DNA of 64,000 nucleotides from Clostridia bacterium UC5.1-1D10 (GCA_001304995.1 BBZU01000005.1:1-64000); one strand, 5' to 3'. Shown: positions 44,376-53,929, counted from the stretch's first letter. Numbers and translations are program-made. Notes: generated from the letters alone by a model not told the origin.

Positions 44376-44787
44376 TTAATCTTTGCGGTATTCTTTTTCA
44401 GTTTGCGCAACACGCAGCAAAGAGGATTTTTCGGGCATGCTTTCTTCTTTTCGCATGGCATCTCGATCCAGCAGCCACTGCATATACATCAGCAGTTCGT
44501 CGCGGCTGTTTTTACTCAACTGCGCATAATATGTTTGGAAACGGTTAAAGTCTATGGATTCGTCATCTACCATATAAGGATGGCGGATATCGTTGACTCC
44601 AAGAAGATAGTCCAAAGAAACATCGAAAATAGATGCGATTTTTTCAAATCGGGGATAGAGGGCTGATTGCGTCCGGATTCATAGTTAGCAATGGCAGTAT
44701 AGCCATAGTTTAACATTTCTCCCAATTTTACCTGTGTCAGTTTTTTTCTTTTCGCAGCATTTTCAGCCTGTCTTTAAATTCCTGCAA
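44376..44787 (-). CDS. XRE-family helix-turn-helix regulator, twice frameshifted
   Basis: Read on the minus strand from TTG 44787 (after GAGGTGAG), the corrected product starts MQEFKDRLKMLRKEKKLTQV, then LGEMLNYGYTAIANYESGRN, a classic lambda-repressor-type helix-turn-helix, and continues KKIASIFDVSLDYLLGV with a linker of about 60 residues at the carboxyl end. Two A bases are missing: in the T7 run at 44741-44747 and the T6 run at 44639-44644 (plus-strand numbering). The total is about 137 residues. The target genes are unknown; nifS starts 300 bases away on the other strand, so both share a promoter region. Confidence 0.72.
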
Positions 44788-44988
44788 TCTGCTCACCTCG
44801 TTTAATTTTCTCTTTTGCATGACTGACTATGCGTATATTCTACAATCGTAGTCTATGTTTTATTATAGGAGTAATAAAGAACAGATAAAAGGTATTGTCA
44901 CAGATAGAAAAATATTTTTGACAATCTTTGCAATTTGCAAAAGTAAGAGGGGAAATAAATAATTTTGATATTCTGTCTTTAATTCCTA

Positions 44989-45017
44989 TTGACAAACTAT
45001 GAAAAATGTGGTACATT
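44989..45017 (+). promoter_or_regulatory. Sigma-A promoter of nifS-iscU
   Basis: TTGACA at 44989-44994 and TACATT at 45012-45017 with 17 bases between. The 200 bases between it and the XRE gene are AT-rich and may hold operators, but I see none clearly. Confidence 0.75.
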
Positions 45018-45088
45018 TAATTCACATAAAGCATATAAGAATACTATGATATATAAAATGATAATTTGTTTAAGAGGAGGACAAGACT

Positions 45089-46269
45089 ATGGCAACAAAA
45101 ATTTATATGGATCATGCAGCAACAACTCCCGTCAGAAAAGAAGTTCTGGAAGCAATGCTTCCTTATTTTACAGAATATTATGGAAACGCATCCGGCATTT
45201 ACGGCATTGCCAAGGAAAGCAAAAAGGCAATGGAAAAAGCCAGAGAACAGGTGGCAGCTGCCATCAACGCACAGCCCTCTGAAATCTATTTTACAGCAGG
45301 CGGTTCCGAAAGTGACAACATGGCACTGCGCGGTGTGGCAGAAGCCCTGAAAGATAAAGGTAATCATATTATTACCACAAAATCGAACATCATGCGATCC
45401 TGCACACATGTGAATATCTGGAAAAACATGGTTTCCGTGTGACATATCTGGATGTGGATGCAGATGGTAAAGTCAGACTGGAAGATCTGGAAGCGGCTAT
45501 CTGTCCAGAAACCATTCTGATTTCCGTGATGTTTGCCAACAACGAAATCGGCACCATCGAACCTATTGCAGAAATCGGAAAACTGGCACATGAAAAAGGC
45601 ATCTACTTCCATACAGACGCTGTACAGGCGATGGGTCATGTTCCCATTGATGTGGAAGAAATGCACATTGACCTGCTGTCCATCAGTGGTCACAAACTGG
45701 GTGCACCAAAAGGTATCGGCGCCATTTATATCCGTAAAGGCGTACGCATCACACCTTTGATCTTCGGCGGTGCACAGGAAAAGAAAATGCGTGCCGGTAC
45801 AGAAAACATCCCCGGTATCGTAGGTCTGGGCAAGGCTGTGGAATTGGCTTCCGCAGAACTGCCGGAAACAAGAGCAACACTGGAAAAAATGCGTGACAGA
45901 CTGATTCACGGTATTCTGGAAGCCATTCCTTACAGCAAGCTGAATGGTCATCCCACAGACCGTCTGCCTGGCAACTGCAACATTTCCTTTGAATTCATCG
46001 AAGGTGAATCCATGCTGCTGCTGTTAGACGCTTTGGGTGTAGCGGCATCCAGTGGATCTGCTTGCACATCTGGTTCTTTGGATCCTTCCCATGTGCTTCT
46101 TGCCATTGGGCTGCCTCATGAAAAAGCCCATGGTTCTTTAAGACTGACACTGGACACAGACAACACAGAGGAAGAAATTGATTTTATTTTGGAAAAACTG
46201 CCTCAGATTGTTGCAAGACTGCGGGAAATGTCTCCCCTTTACGAAGAAATCAGCAAACAGGCAAAATAA
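45089..46269 (+). CDS. nifS: NifS-type cysteine desulfurase, frameshifted
   Basis: The enzyme takes sulfur from cysteine with PLP and supplies it to IscU for Fe-S clusters and to MnmA for tRNA thiolation. The product of about 393 residues begins YMDHAATTPVRKEVLEAM, has YGNASGIYGIAKESKKAMEK, the PLP lysine in SISGHKLGAPKG, and the active cysteine loop SSGSACTSGSLDPSHV, which is the group I (NifS/IscS) form. The frame breaks in the A4 run at 45379-45382; with five A the text reads ITTKIEHHAILHTCEYL. The iscU gene follows, so it serves as the Fe-S donor. Confidence 0.93.
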
Positions 46270-46327
46270 TATAGATACAAAGAGAAGGTTATAAATTGAT
46301 TGTTTGAATACTCAGGAGGAATAATTT

Positions 46328-46765
46328 ATGGAATACAGTGCAAAAGTAATGGATCATTTTATGAATCCCAGAAACGTAGGCGAAATTGAAGACGCCAGCG
46401 GTGTTGGCACCGTTGGTAACGCAAAATGCGGCGATATTATGAAGGTATATCTTCAGATTGAGGACGGCATCATTCAGGATGCAAAATTCAAGACATTTGG
46501 CTGTGGTGCAGCCGTAGCAACCAGCTCCATGGCAACAGAACTGGTGAAAGGCAAAACCATTCAGCAGGCGTTGGAAGTAACCAACAAAGCGGTTATGGAA
46601 GCACTGGATGGACTGCCCCCTGTAAAGGTACACTGTTCCTGTCTGGCAGAAGAAGCTCTGCATGCGGCACTTTGGGATTATGCAGAAAAAAATCACATTG
46701 TTATCGAAGGTCTGAAAAAGCCTGTCAATGACATTGATGAACTCCATCACCATACAGAAGAATAA
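46328..46765 (+). CDS. iscU: Iron-sulfur scaffold protein IscU/NifU-like
   Basis: The 145-residue scaffold has the three conserved cysteines: Cys34 in NAKCGD, Cys59 in FGCGAA, and Cys103 in HCSCLAEEAL (a fourth, Cys105, is next to it). The amino end EYSAKVMDHFMNPRNVGEIE is typical. It accepts sulfur from NifS. The pair nifS-iscU followed by mnmA is the common clostridial order. Confidence 0.95.
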   Translation: MEYSAKVMDHFMNPRNVGEIEDASGVGTVGNAKCGDIMKVYLQIEDGIIQDAKFKTFGCGAAVATSSMATELVKGKTIQQALEVTNKAVMEALDGLPPVKVHCSCLAEEALHAALWDYAEKNHIVIEGLKKPVNDIDELHHHTEE

Positions 46766-46773
46766 AGAAAATC

Positions 46774-46813
46774 AAAAAGTCCGATTCTCTTTCGGGAGCA
46801 TCGGACTTTTTCT
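46774..46813 (+). terminator. Intrinsic terminator after iscU
   Basis: AAAAAGTCCGATTCTC pairs with GGGAGCATCGGACTTTTT around TTTC. Confidence 0.88.
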
Positions 46814-46907
46814 GTATTTGGAAAGAGTAGGAAAGCCTTGTTTCCCTGTGGGGAATATGGTACCATGAGAAACGAAAAACGAAAATAACATAAGGTCGGT
46901 GAAACCA

Positions 46908-48014
46908 TTGTCAAAAGGAAAAGTAATTATCGGAATGTCTGGCGGTGTAGATAGTTCTACGGCTGCTTATTTGCTAAAAGAAGAAGGATATGAAGTGATC
47001 GGTGTTACCATGGGTATGTGGCAGGAGCCGGGAGAAACAGAAGGCTGTGGGAATCTTTCTGCTGTGAAAGATGCTTCCCATGTGGCGGAAAAGCTGGGAA
47101 TTGAATTCCATGTTTTGGACTTTAGAAAAGAATTCCGCGAAAACGTAGTGGATTACTTTATCAACAGCTATGAAAGAGGTATGACTCCCAATCCTTGCAT
47201 TGCCTGCAACCGTCATGTAAAATGGGCAGCTTTGCTGGATTATGCTAACAAAATTGGGGCAGATTATATTGCAACGGGACATTATGCCCGTATTGAAAAA
47301 CATCCTGTGACAGGGAGATACTCCATCAAAGCGTCTGTGACAGCAACAAAAGATCAGACGTATGCGCTGTATCGTCTGACACAGGAACAGCTGGAAAGAA
47401 CATTGATGCCTGTTGGTTCCTATGAAAAGGATGAAATCCGGAAAATCGCTGCCAATATTGATGACTTTATCGCTAAGAAAAGCGACAGTCAGGATATTTG
47501 CTTCATTCCTGACGGAGATTATGGCGCTTTTCTGGAACGGGAAAGAGGCAAAAATCATTGCCCGGGAAATTTCGTAGACATGGAAGGAAACATATTGGGG
47601 CAGCATAAAGGTTTGATCTATTACACTGTTGGGCAGAGAAAAGGTCTGGGCATTGCTTTTGGCAAACCCATGTATGTATATGGTTTGGATGTGGACAAGA
47701 ACGAAGTCATCCTTTGTGATAACGAAACCCTTTTCTCCAGAACTGTATACGCAAACCGGATCAACTGCATGTCTGTACCGGAATTTACAGACGGTATGCG
47801 TTTCCGCGGGAAAATCCGTTACAGCCACAAAATGGCGGATTGTACTGTGCGTATGGTAGGGGAGGACTTGCTGGAATGTACCTTTGATGAGCCCCAGAGA
47901 GCCATTACACCGGGACAGGCACTGGTGCTTTATGACGGGGAATATGTGGCTGGCGGCGGTACTATTTTAGGAGCGAAATTGCCAATTAATCAAAGAAAGA
48001 ACGAAGCTGAATAA
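46908..48014 (+). CDS. mnmA: tRNA-specific 2-thiouridylase
   Basis: MnmA adds sulfur to U34 of tRNAs for Lys, Glu and Gln. The protein has the PP-loop GMSGGVDSSTAAYLL at about 10-24, the first catalytic Cys in NPCIACNRHVKW, the block TGHYARI, and the second Cys in SQDICFIPDGDYGAFL, so the active-site pair is complete. TTG 46908 is preferred over GTG 46899 by spacing to AAGGTCGG. It uses sulfur from the nifS gene upstream. Confidence 0.95.
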   Translation: MSKGKVIIGMSGGVDSSTAAYLLKEEGYEVIGVTMGMWQEPGETEGCGNLSAVKDASHVAEKLGIEFHVLDFRKEFRENVVDYFINSYERGMTPNPCIACNRHVKWAALLDYANKIGADYIATGHYARIEKHPVTGRYSIKASVTATKDQTYALYRLTQEQLERTLMPVGSYEKDEIRKIAANIDDFIAKKSDSQDICFIPDGDYGAFLERERGKNHCPGNFVDMEGNILGQHKGLIYYTVGQRKGLGIAFGKPMYVYGLDVDKNEVILCDNETLFSRTVYANRINCMSVPEFTDGMRFRGKIRYSHKMADCTVRMVGEDLLECTFDEPQRAITPGQALVLYDGEYVAGGGTILGAKLPINQRKNEAE

Positions 48015-48148
48015 AGATTTTGTATATATTTTCAAAAACTGCTATTTGTCGCATTTTGTAATTGCATGGAACCATTGTTTGTGGTATCATGTTTGATGGT
48101 ATATAAACAAGGGTTATGTTCTATAAGAAAAATTTATGGGAGGCAGCG

Positions 48149-49837
48149 ATGAATTACGCACAAATGATTATTCCGTTTATTGGCGGTCTGGCTTTGTTTA
48201 TCTACGGCATGAGCATCATGGCGCAGGGTCTTCAGAACGCCGCCGGCTCCAAAATGAAGAGTATTTTGGAAGCACTGACACAGAACAAATTGATGGGGAT
48301 TGCTCTGGGTGCATTGGTAACAGCCATTGTACAGAGTTCCTCCGCAACAACCGTTATGGTCGTTGGTTTTGTAAATGCTGGTTTGATGAACCTGACACAG
48401 GCCATGAGTGTTATCATGGGTGCCAACATTGGTACAACTGTAACAGGCTGGCTGGTATCCAGTTCCGAATGGGCGAAGATGTTCAGCCCTGCAACCATTG
48501 CACCTCTGGCAGTTATGCTGGGTGTAATCTTGATGATGAGCGGTAAAAACGCCCGTCGGAAAGAAATCGCTTCTATTGTAATTGGTTTTGGTGTGTTGTT
48601 TATTGGTATCGAAAGCATGTCATCTTCCGTAGAACCTCTGCGTGATTCCGAAGCTTTCCGTTCCATGTTTGTAACACTGGGCACAAACCCTCTGCTGGGT
48701 ATTTTTGCTGGTGCTTTTGTAACAGCCATTATCCAGAGCTCCTCTGCATCTCAGGGTATTCTGCTGTCCTTGGCGGCTTCCGGTTTGGTGCCTTTCAATG
48801 CGGCAGTATATATCATCATGGGTCAGAATATCGGTACTTGTGTAACCGCTCTGATCAGTGGTATTGGCGCTACAAAAACAGCCAAATGTGTTGGTTACAT
48901 GCACCTGATGTTTAATATTACCGGTACCATCGTATTCAGTATCGTAGCGATCGTGTACTTTACTGTTCTCAATCCCGCTATGGGCAGCGAAATCATTACT
49001 CAGACACAGATCAGTGCGATCCACACAATCTTCAATATTGGTACAACTTTGATGGTAATTCCCTTGTCTAATATCATTATCAAGATCGCAAAGAAAATCA
49101 ACCATGTACAGGAAATCGAACGCAAAGACGAAAGTCAGCTGGTTCACCTGGACAAACGTATTCTGGAAACACCCAGCCTGGCAGTAGAAGGCGCAAAACT
49201 GGAAACACTGCGTCTGGGCCGTATTGCGCTGGAAAACCTGCAGAACTCTTTTGATGCGCTGATTAAGAAAGATCACGATAAGATCGAAGAAGTAAAACAG
49301 CGTGAAAATGTTGTGGATAAGGTTTGCGACAGTATTTCCGAATATCTGATCAAACTGTGTACTTTGCAGATCAGTGAAAAAGACAATCAGACAGTTACTT
49401 CCCTGTTGAATACCATCAGTGATATGGAACGTGTGGGTGACCATGCGGAAAATATCGCCGAACTGGCAGAAGAAATGGAAAGAGAAGATATTACATTCTC
49501 CAACATGGCGTTGGAAGAATTGAGCGAAATGACAAAGGTAACATTGGCAAGTTACGAAAATGCGCTGAAAGCATTGGAAAACAACGATATTACCTATGCC
49601 ATGAAAACCGCTGTACTGGAAGAACAGGTTGACGCACTGGAAAAGAAACTCCGCGTAAGCCATATCGACCGTCTGTCCAATGCGGAATGTAATGTAAACT
49701 CCGGTATCCATTTCCTGGAAATGCTGGGCAATCTGGAACGTGTTTCCGACCATGCAATGAATATTGCGCAGGTAGTTCTGAACGAAAACAGAACAGAAAA
49801 GAATTATCACGACGAAGCAATCATGCCCGTTGTTTAA
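48149..49837 (+). CDS. Na/Pi cotransporter family protein with PhoU-like domain
   Basis: The protein of 562 residues has about nine membrane helices with the repeated family motif GALVTAIVQSSSATTVMVVG and GAFVTAIIQSSSASQGILLS, typical of NptA/YjbB-type sodium-phosphate symporters. The carboxyl 200 residues form a PhoU-like helical domain with ISDMERVGDHAENIAELAEE and GNLERVSDHAMNIAQVVL. It likely imports or balances phosphate. The start ATG at 48149 follows GGGAGGC. Confidence 0.93.
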   Translation: MNYAQMIIPFIGGLALFIYGMSIMAQGLQNAAGSKMKSILEALTQNKLMGIALGALVTAIVQSSSATTVMVVGFVNAGLMNLTQAMSVIMGANIGTTVTGWLVSSSEWAKMFSPATIAPLAVMLGVILMMSGKNARRKEIASIVIGFGVLFIGIESMSSSVEPLRDSEAFRSMFVTLGTNPLLGIFAGAFVTAIIQSSSASQGILLSLAASGLVPFNAAVYIIMGQNIGTCVTALISGIGATKTAKCVGYMHLMFNITGTIVFSIVAIVYFTVLNPAMGSEIITQTQISAIHTIFNIGTTLMVIPLSNIIIKIAKKINHVQEIERKDESQLVHLDKRILETPSLAVEGAKLETLRLGRIALENLQNSFDALIKKDHDKIEEVKQRENVVDKVCDSISEYLIKLCTLQISEKDNQTVTSLLNTISDMERVGDHAENIAELAEEMEREDITFSNMALEELSEMTKVTLASYENALKALENNDITYAMKTAVLEEQVDALEKKLRVSHIDRLSNAECNVNSGIHFLEMLGNLERVSDHAMNIAQVVLNENRTEKNYHDEAIMPVV

Positions 49838-49847
49838 TAAAAACGAG

Positions 49848-49891
49848 AAAAAGCCTTTTGCTGTGTGAAAACATGGCAAAGGGCTTTTTTT
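49848..49891 (+). terminator. Intrinsic terminator
   Basis: AAAAAGCCTTTTGC pairs with GCAAAGGGCTTTTT, with a long T tract. Confidence 0.9.
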
Positions 49892-49964
49892 CATGGATAC
49901 AGGCACAAATCCCTAAAAAACTGAATACATAAGAAAAGAGAACAGAAAGAAAGGCGGAATGAGG

Positions 49965-50512
49965 ATGCCGCGTGTTTATCTGAGTCCTTCTTTGCAGGAG
50001 TATAATCTGTATGTAAACGGTGGAACAGAGGAGGAGATCACTAATCTCATTGCCGATGCCATGGAGCCTTATTTGCTGGCATCGGGTATTGAATTTACGA
50101 GAAATCGGCCGGAAATGAGTTTGGGGGAAGCCATTGCCGCTTCCAATGCAGGAAATTATGACCTGCATTTTGCCATTCATTCCAATGCAGCACCGGAAAG
50201 CCTGGCAGGAAAATTGCAAGGTGTAGATGCGTATTATTTTTATAACAGCCTTATGGGAGAGAAATGGCGGATATTGTCACAGAAAATATGAAGCAGGTTT
50301 ACCCTGATGGGGAAAAAGTGCAGTCTGTGGCAACGGCAACACTGCGGGAATTGCGCCGTACCAATGCGCCGGCAGTATTGGTGGAAGTAGGGTATCACGA
50401 CAATGTGGAGGATGCCCAGTGGATCAAAGAGAATATTGATCAGATTGCCAAAGCGCTGGCAAAATCCATTGCGGATTATTTCGGTGTGCCTTTTCGTCAG
50501 CTCCAGGTATAA
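49965..50512 (+). CDS. N-acetylmuramoyl-L-alanine amidase family protein (Amidase_3-like), frameshifted
   Basis: The product of about 182 residues resembles amidase_3 enzymes that cut the bond between muramic acid and L-alanine. After inserting one A in the run at 50262-50264 it reads YNSLMGEKMADIVTENMKQV and runs to 50512. The second zinc site HFAIHSNAAPE and the catalytic Glu in AVLVEVGYHDN are visible. The usual first motif DPGHGG is replaced by YLSPSLQEYNLYVNG, where no His is seen, although the Glu in GTEEEITNLIA is present. There is no signal peptide. It may be a spore-cortex or lytic amidase, or an inactive relative. Confidence 0.8.
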
Positions 50513-50725
50513 ATATTTATGAAAAAATACACAATGTCTATCACGAATTCTGATGGTTATTTTATGCTATCCTCCAAAGAGAAAGTTTTTATAAAAAATA
50601 AAGGGAAATCGTAACAAGTGCCGTATTTATATTGATATGTATATTGTGTAAATGCTATATAATACTGTATACATGAAACTGACGGGCGACTTGTCCGATT
50701 ATTCAATACCAAGGGAGGTATCAGT

Positions 50726-52798
50726 ATGAAAAGTTACGCAGCAGATAAGGTGAGAAACGTAGTACTATTGGGTCACAGCGGTTCCGGGAAAACCACTTAT
50801 GCCGAAGCAGCGCTGTTCTTTTCCGGAGCAACAAAAAGATTCGGAAAAGTGGACGAAGGCAATACCGTTAGTGACTACGATCCAGAAGAAATTCGCCGTA
50901 AGGTATCTATCAGTACATCCGTACTGCCGGTAGAATGGCAGGATACAAAGATCAACTTCTTGGATACACCTGGTTATTTTGACTTCGTGGCTGAATCCAA
51001 ACTGGCTATGAGCGTAGCGGATACAGCCCTGATCATGGTTTCCGCAAAATCCGGCGTAGAAGTTGGTACTGAAAAAGCATGGGAATATACCGAAGAAATG
51101 CATCTGCCTCGTATTTTCTTTGTAAACCAGATGGACGATGAAAATGCGGACTTTGAACGTACACTGGCAGACATGCGTGTGAAATTCGGTAAATCCGTTG
51201 CACCTTTGCAGATTCCTTTCAATGATGCAGATGGCAAATTCGTTGGCTTCATCAATCTGATCAAGAGAGATGCCAGAAAGAAAGTAGACGGCAAACTGCA
51301 GCCCTGCGAAATGCCTGAAGATAAAAAGGACGAAGTAGAAGTTCTGCGTTCCATGCTGGTAGAAGTTGCAGCAGAAAGCAGCGACGAACTCATGGAAAAA
51401 TTCTTCAATGACATTGAACTGACAGAAGAAGAAATCTACGATGGTCTGAAATATGGTATCGAAAACAATACCATCGCTCCCGTAATGTGTGGTTCCGCTA
51501 CACTGGGCTATGGTGTAAAACTGCTTCTGAATACCATCGTTCGCTTTACACCTCCCGCAAACGAAGCAAAACCCAACTTCCATGCGTTCCACAATGGTGA
51601 AAAAGTGGTTTACTGCTCCACAGACGACGAAAGATTCTCTGCATTTGTATTCAAAACCATTGCAGACCCTTATATCGGCCGTCTGAACCTGTTCAGAGTT
51701 ATGACTGGTAAACTGGACGCTTCCATGAGCGTTTATAACGAAGAAAAAGATACAGTGGAAAAGGTTGGTCACCTGTATGTTATCAGAGGTAAAGAACAGA
51801 TCGAAGTATCTGAACTGCACTCCGGTGACATCGGCGCTCTGGCAAAATTGTCCAACACTTCCACACAGGATACGCTGTCTTTGAAAGAAGCAAACATTGT
51901 TATTCCCAAGATCAGCCTGCCTGAATCTGTTCTGTGCATGGCAATCCAGCCTAAAGGCAAAGGCGATGAAGACAAACTGTCCGCAGCGCTTTCCAAGATC
52001 CGTGAAGAAGATCCTACCATCAAGATGGAAGTGAATAAAGAAACAAAACAGACATTGATCTATGGTATCGGCGAACAGCAGCTGGATGTTATGGTCAATA
52101 AACTGAAAAACAAATATAAGATCGAAGTGGAACTGAAAGATCCTATCATCCCTTATCGTGAAACCATTAAATCCAAAACTTCTGTACGTGGCAGATATAA
52201 GAAACAGTCTGGCGGTCATGGTCAGTTCGGTGACGTTGTTATGGAATTCGAACCCAGCGGCGATTTGTCTGTACCTTATGTATTTGAAGAAAAGGTCTTC
52301 GGTGGTTCCGTACCCAAACAGTACTTCCCCGCAGTAGAAAAAGGTTTGCAGGAATGCGTACAGTCTGGTGTACTGGCTGGTTACCCCGTAGTTGGTCTGA
52401 AAGCAACATTGACAGATGGTTCTTACCATCCTGTTGACTCCTCCGAAATGGCCTTCAAGATGGCAACATCTGTGGCATTCAAGGAAGGTGTTCCTCAGGC
52501 GAAACCGACTATTCTGGAACCCATCGAACATGTGGAAGTTTTGATTCCTGAAAAATACATGGGCGATATCATGGGCGACATTAACAAACGTCGTGGTCGT
52601 ATCCTGAGCATGGACGCTGTTGGCAATAAGAAATGCATCGTTGCGGAAGTTCCCACAGCAGAAATGCACAAATACGCAACAGACCTGCGTTCTTTGACAC
52701 AGAGCCGTGGTGATTACAGACATCACTTCGAACGTTACGAAGAAGCTCCTATGGAAATCCAGAAGAAAATTATTGCTGCAAGAGCAGAACAGAAATAA
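50726..52798 (+). CDS. Elongation factor G-like translational GTPase
   Basis: The 690-residue protein has the EF-G layout (GTPase, domains II-V), ending with HVEVLIPEKYMGDIMGDINKR. The P-loop is GHSGSGKT (residues 16-23), unlike the AHIDAGKT of the canonical EF-G; the G3 box is FLDTPGYFDF and the G4 box reads NQMDDENADF. It belongs to the EF-G paralogue group (often called fusA2 or EF-G-like) that is widespread in Firmicutes and of unclear role. It is probably not the main factor for elongation. The start at 50726 follows GGGAGG. Confidence 0.9.
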   Translation: MKSYAADKVRNVVLLGHSGSGKTTYAEAALFFSGATKRFGKVDEGNTVSDYDPEEIRRKVSISTSVLPVEWQDTKINFLDTPGYFDFVAESKLAMSVADTALIMVSAKSGVEVGTEKAWEYTEEMHLPRIFFVNQMDDENADFERTLADMRVKFGKSVAPLQIPFNDADGKFVGFINLIKRDARKKVDGKLQPCEMPEDKKDEVEVLRSMLVEVAAESSDELMEKFFNDIELTEEEIYDGLKYGIENNTIAPVMCGSATLGYGVKLLLNTIVRFTPPANEAKPNFHAFHNGEKVVYCSTDDERFSAFVFKTIADPYIGRLNLFRVMTGKLDASMSVYNEEKDTVEKVGHLYVIRGKEQIEVSELHSGDIGALAKLSNTSTQDTLSLKEANIVIPKISLPESVLCMAIQPKGKGDEDKLSAALSKIREEDPTIKMEVNKETKQTLIYGIGEQQLDVMVNKLKNKYKIEVELKDPIIPYRETIKSKTSVRGRYKKQSGGHGQFGDVVMEFEPSGDLSVPYVFEEKVFGGSVPKQYFPAVEKGLQECVQSGVLAGYPVVGLKATLTDGSYHPVDSSEMAFKMATSVAFKEGVPQAKPTILEPIEHVEVLIPEKYMGDIMGDINKRRGRILSMDAVGNKKCIVAEVPTAEMHKYATDLRSLTQSRGDYRHHFERYEEAPMEIQKKIIAARAEQK

Positions 52799-52864
52799 GT
52801 ACATTGCAAAATTGCAAATAGGATAACTTTGTGATATTCTCAATGAGAGAAAATCCGAAATCAA

Positions 52865-52987
52865 GTGTCCAAATCGGTTCCCAATGAACGGTGGACACAT
52901 ACTATGAAAATGAACAACGGTAGTTAGGGAAAGGCGGGTTTCAAGGTATTTGCTCCATGGAATCCGCCGATTCCTTATCAGTTGTTC
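52865..52987 (+). ncRNA. Candidate structured RNA with two multi-part hairpins
   Basis: Hairpin A: GTGTCC (52865-52870) pairs with GGACAC (52893-52898), with an inner GGTTC/GAAC(G) stem. Hairpin B: GAACAAC (52912-52918) pairs with GTTGTTC (52981-52987), AGGGAA with TTCCTT, and GGCGGGTTTC (52933-52942) with GGAATCCGCC (52959-52968) with G-U pairs. No T tract follows, so this is not a plain terminator. It lies upstream of the thioredoxin reductase-like gene and could be its leader. I do not recognise a known family. Confidence 0.45.
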
Positions 52988-53059
52988 GAAATTCGGGATT
53001 TTCGCATTATGAAAGAACATCATTTGGTTATCCTGTTTTTATATGAAGGAGGAATGCTT

Positions 53060-53929
53060 GTGTTAGACGTAGCAATCATTGGCGGCGGCCCTGCTGCTTT
53101 ATCCGCGGCGCTGAACTGCCGTCAGAGAAATAAAACCGTAACAATTTTTGGCAGAAGTCTGGATAGCTCTTTGCTCTTCGCGGCAGAAAAAGTGGACAAC
53201 TACCTTGGTCTGCCCGATATGGGCGGGGAAGAACTGTTGAATACGTTCTATGCCCATGCCATGAAAAATGGCGTTGAATTCAAAGAAGCCCGTATCAGTC
53301 AGATTATGTCCATGGGTGACTCCTATATGATCAATGCGGAAAATGAATTCATTCAGGCAAAAGCCATCATCCTGGCAACAGGTCTGAGCAAAAGCAAAGG
53401 CATTGCCGGAGAGATGGAATATCTGGGCAAAGGTGTTAGCTACTGCGCAACCTGCGACGGTATGCTCTATCGCGGCAAAAAAGTCGTTGTGGTAGCAGAA
53501 AACGAAGAAGGGGAAGCGGAAGCAAACTTCTTGGCAGATATTTGCTCTGAAGTGCTGTATGTGCCTCTTTACCAGCCCGTTATGTCTTTGAAGGACAATG
53601 TAAAAGTAGTTAACGGCAAGCCGAAAGCCGTTCTTGGAGAAAATGACCGTGTGACAGGTCTGGAATTGGCAGATGAAACACTGGGTTGTGATGGCATTTT
53701 CTTTGCGAAAAACTCTATGCCTCCCGAAAGCCTGCTCTTCGGTCTGGAAACAGAAGGTAAAAATATTGTGGTAAACCGCAAGATGGAAACAAACCTGCCT
53801 CGTGTTTATGCGGCAGGGGACTGCACAGGCGCTCCTTATCAGATCGCAAAAGCTGTTGGAGAAGGTCTGGTAGCGGCTCTGTCCGCAGCGGCAGCCATTG
53901 ACCAGCTGGATCGGGAACAGGTGAAATAA
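53060..53929 (+). CDS. Thioredoxin reductase-like flavoprotein with an atypical NADPH region
   Basis: The protein of about 289 residues has the FAD-binding start VAIIGGGPAALSAAL and the closing VYAAGDCTGAPYQIAKAVGEG, and the redox pair CATCDG (Cys129, Cys132) as in thioredoxin reductases. The usual NADPH motif GGGNSA between these is replaced by VVVVAENEEGEAEANFL, and no HRR-type motif follows. Ferredoxin-dependent flavin thioredoxin reductases of Clostridia are reported to lack the NADPH motifs while keeping the Cys pair, so this may be such an enzyme; it is inference. GTG 53060 has the better spacing from AAGGAGG than ATG 53054. Confidence 0.8.
   Translation: MLDVAIIGGGPAALSAALNCRQRNKTVTIFGRSLDSSLLFAAEKVDNYLGLPDMGGEELLNTFYAHAMKNGVEFKEARISQIMSMGDSYMINAENEFIQAKAIILATGLSKSKGIAGEMEYLGKGVSYCATCDGMLYRGKKVVVVAENEEGEAEANFLADICSEVLYVPLYQPVMSLKDNVKVVNGKPKAVLGENDRVTGLELADETLGCDGIFFAKNSMPPESLLFGLETEGKNIVVNRKMETNLPRVYAAGDCTGAPYQIAKAVGEGLVAALSAAAAIDQLDREQVK

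Noticed and set aside
50765-53023. A 752-codon open frame on the minus strand
   Set aside because: It lies opposite the EF-G-like gene, has no ribosome site at its start and an unnatural residue mix rich in Cys, His and Phe. It is the antisense shadow of a highly codon-biased gene.
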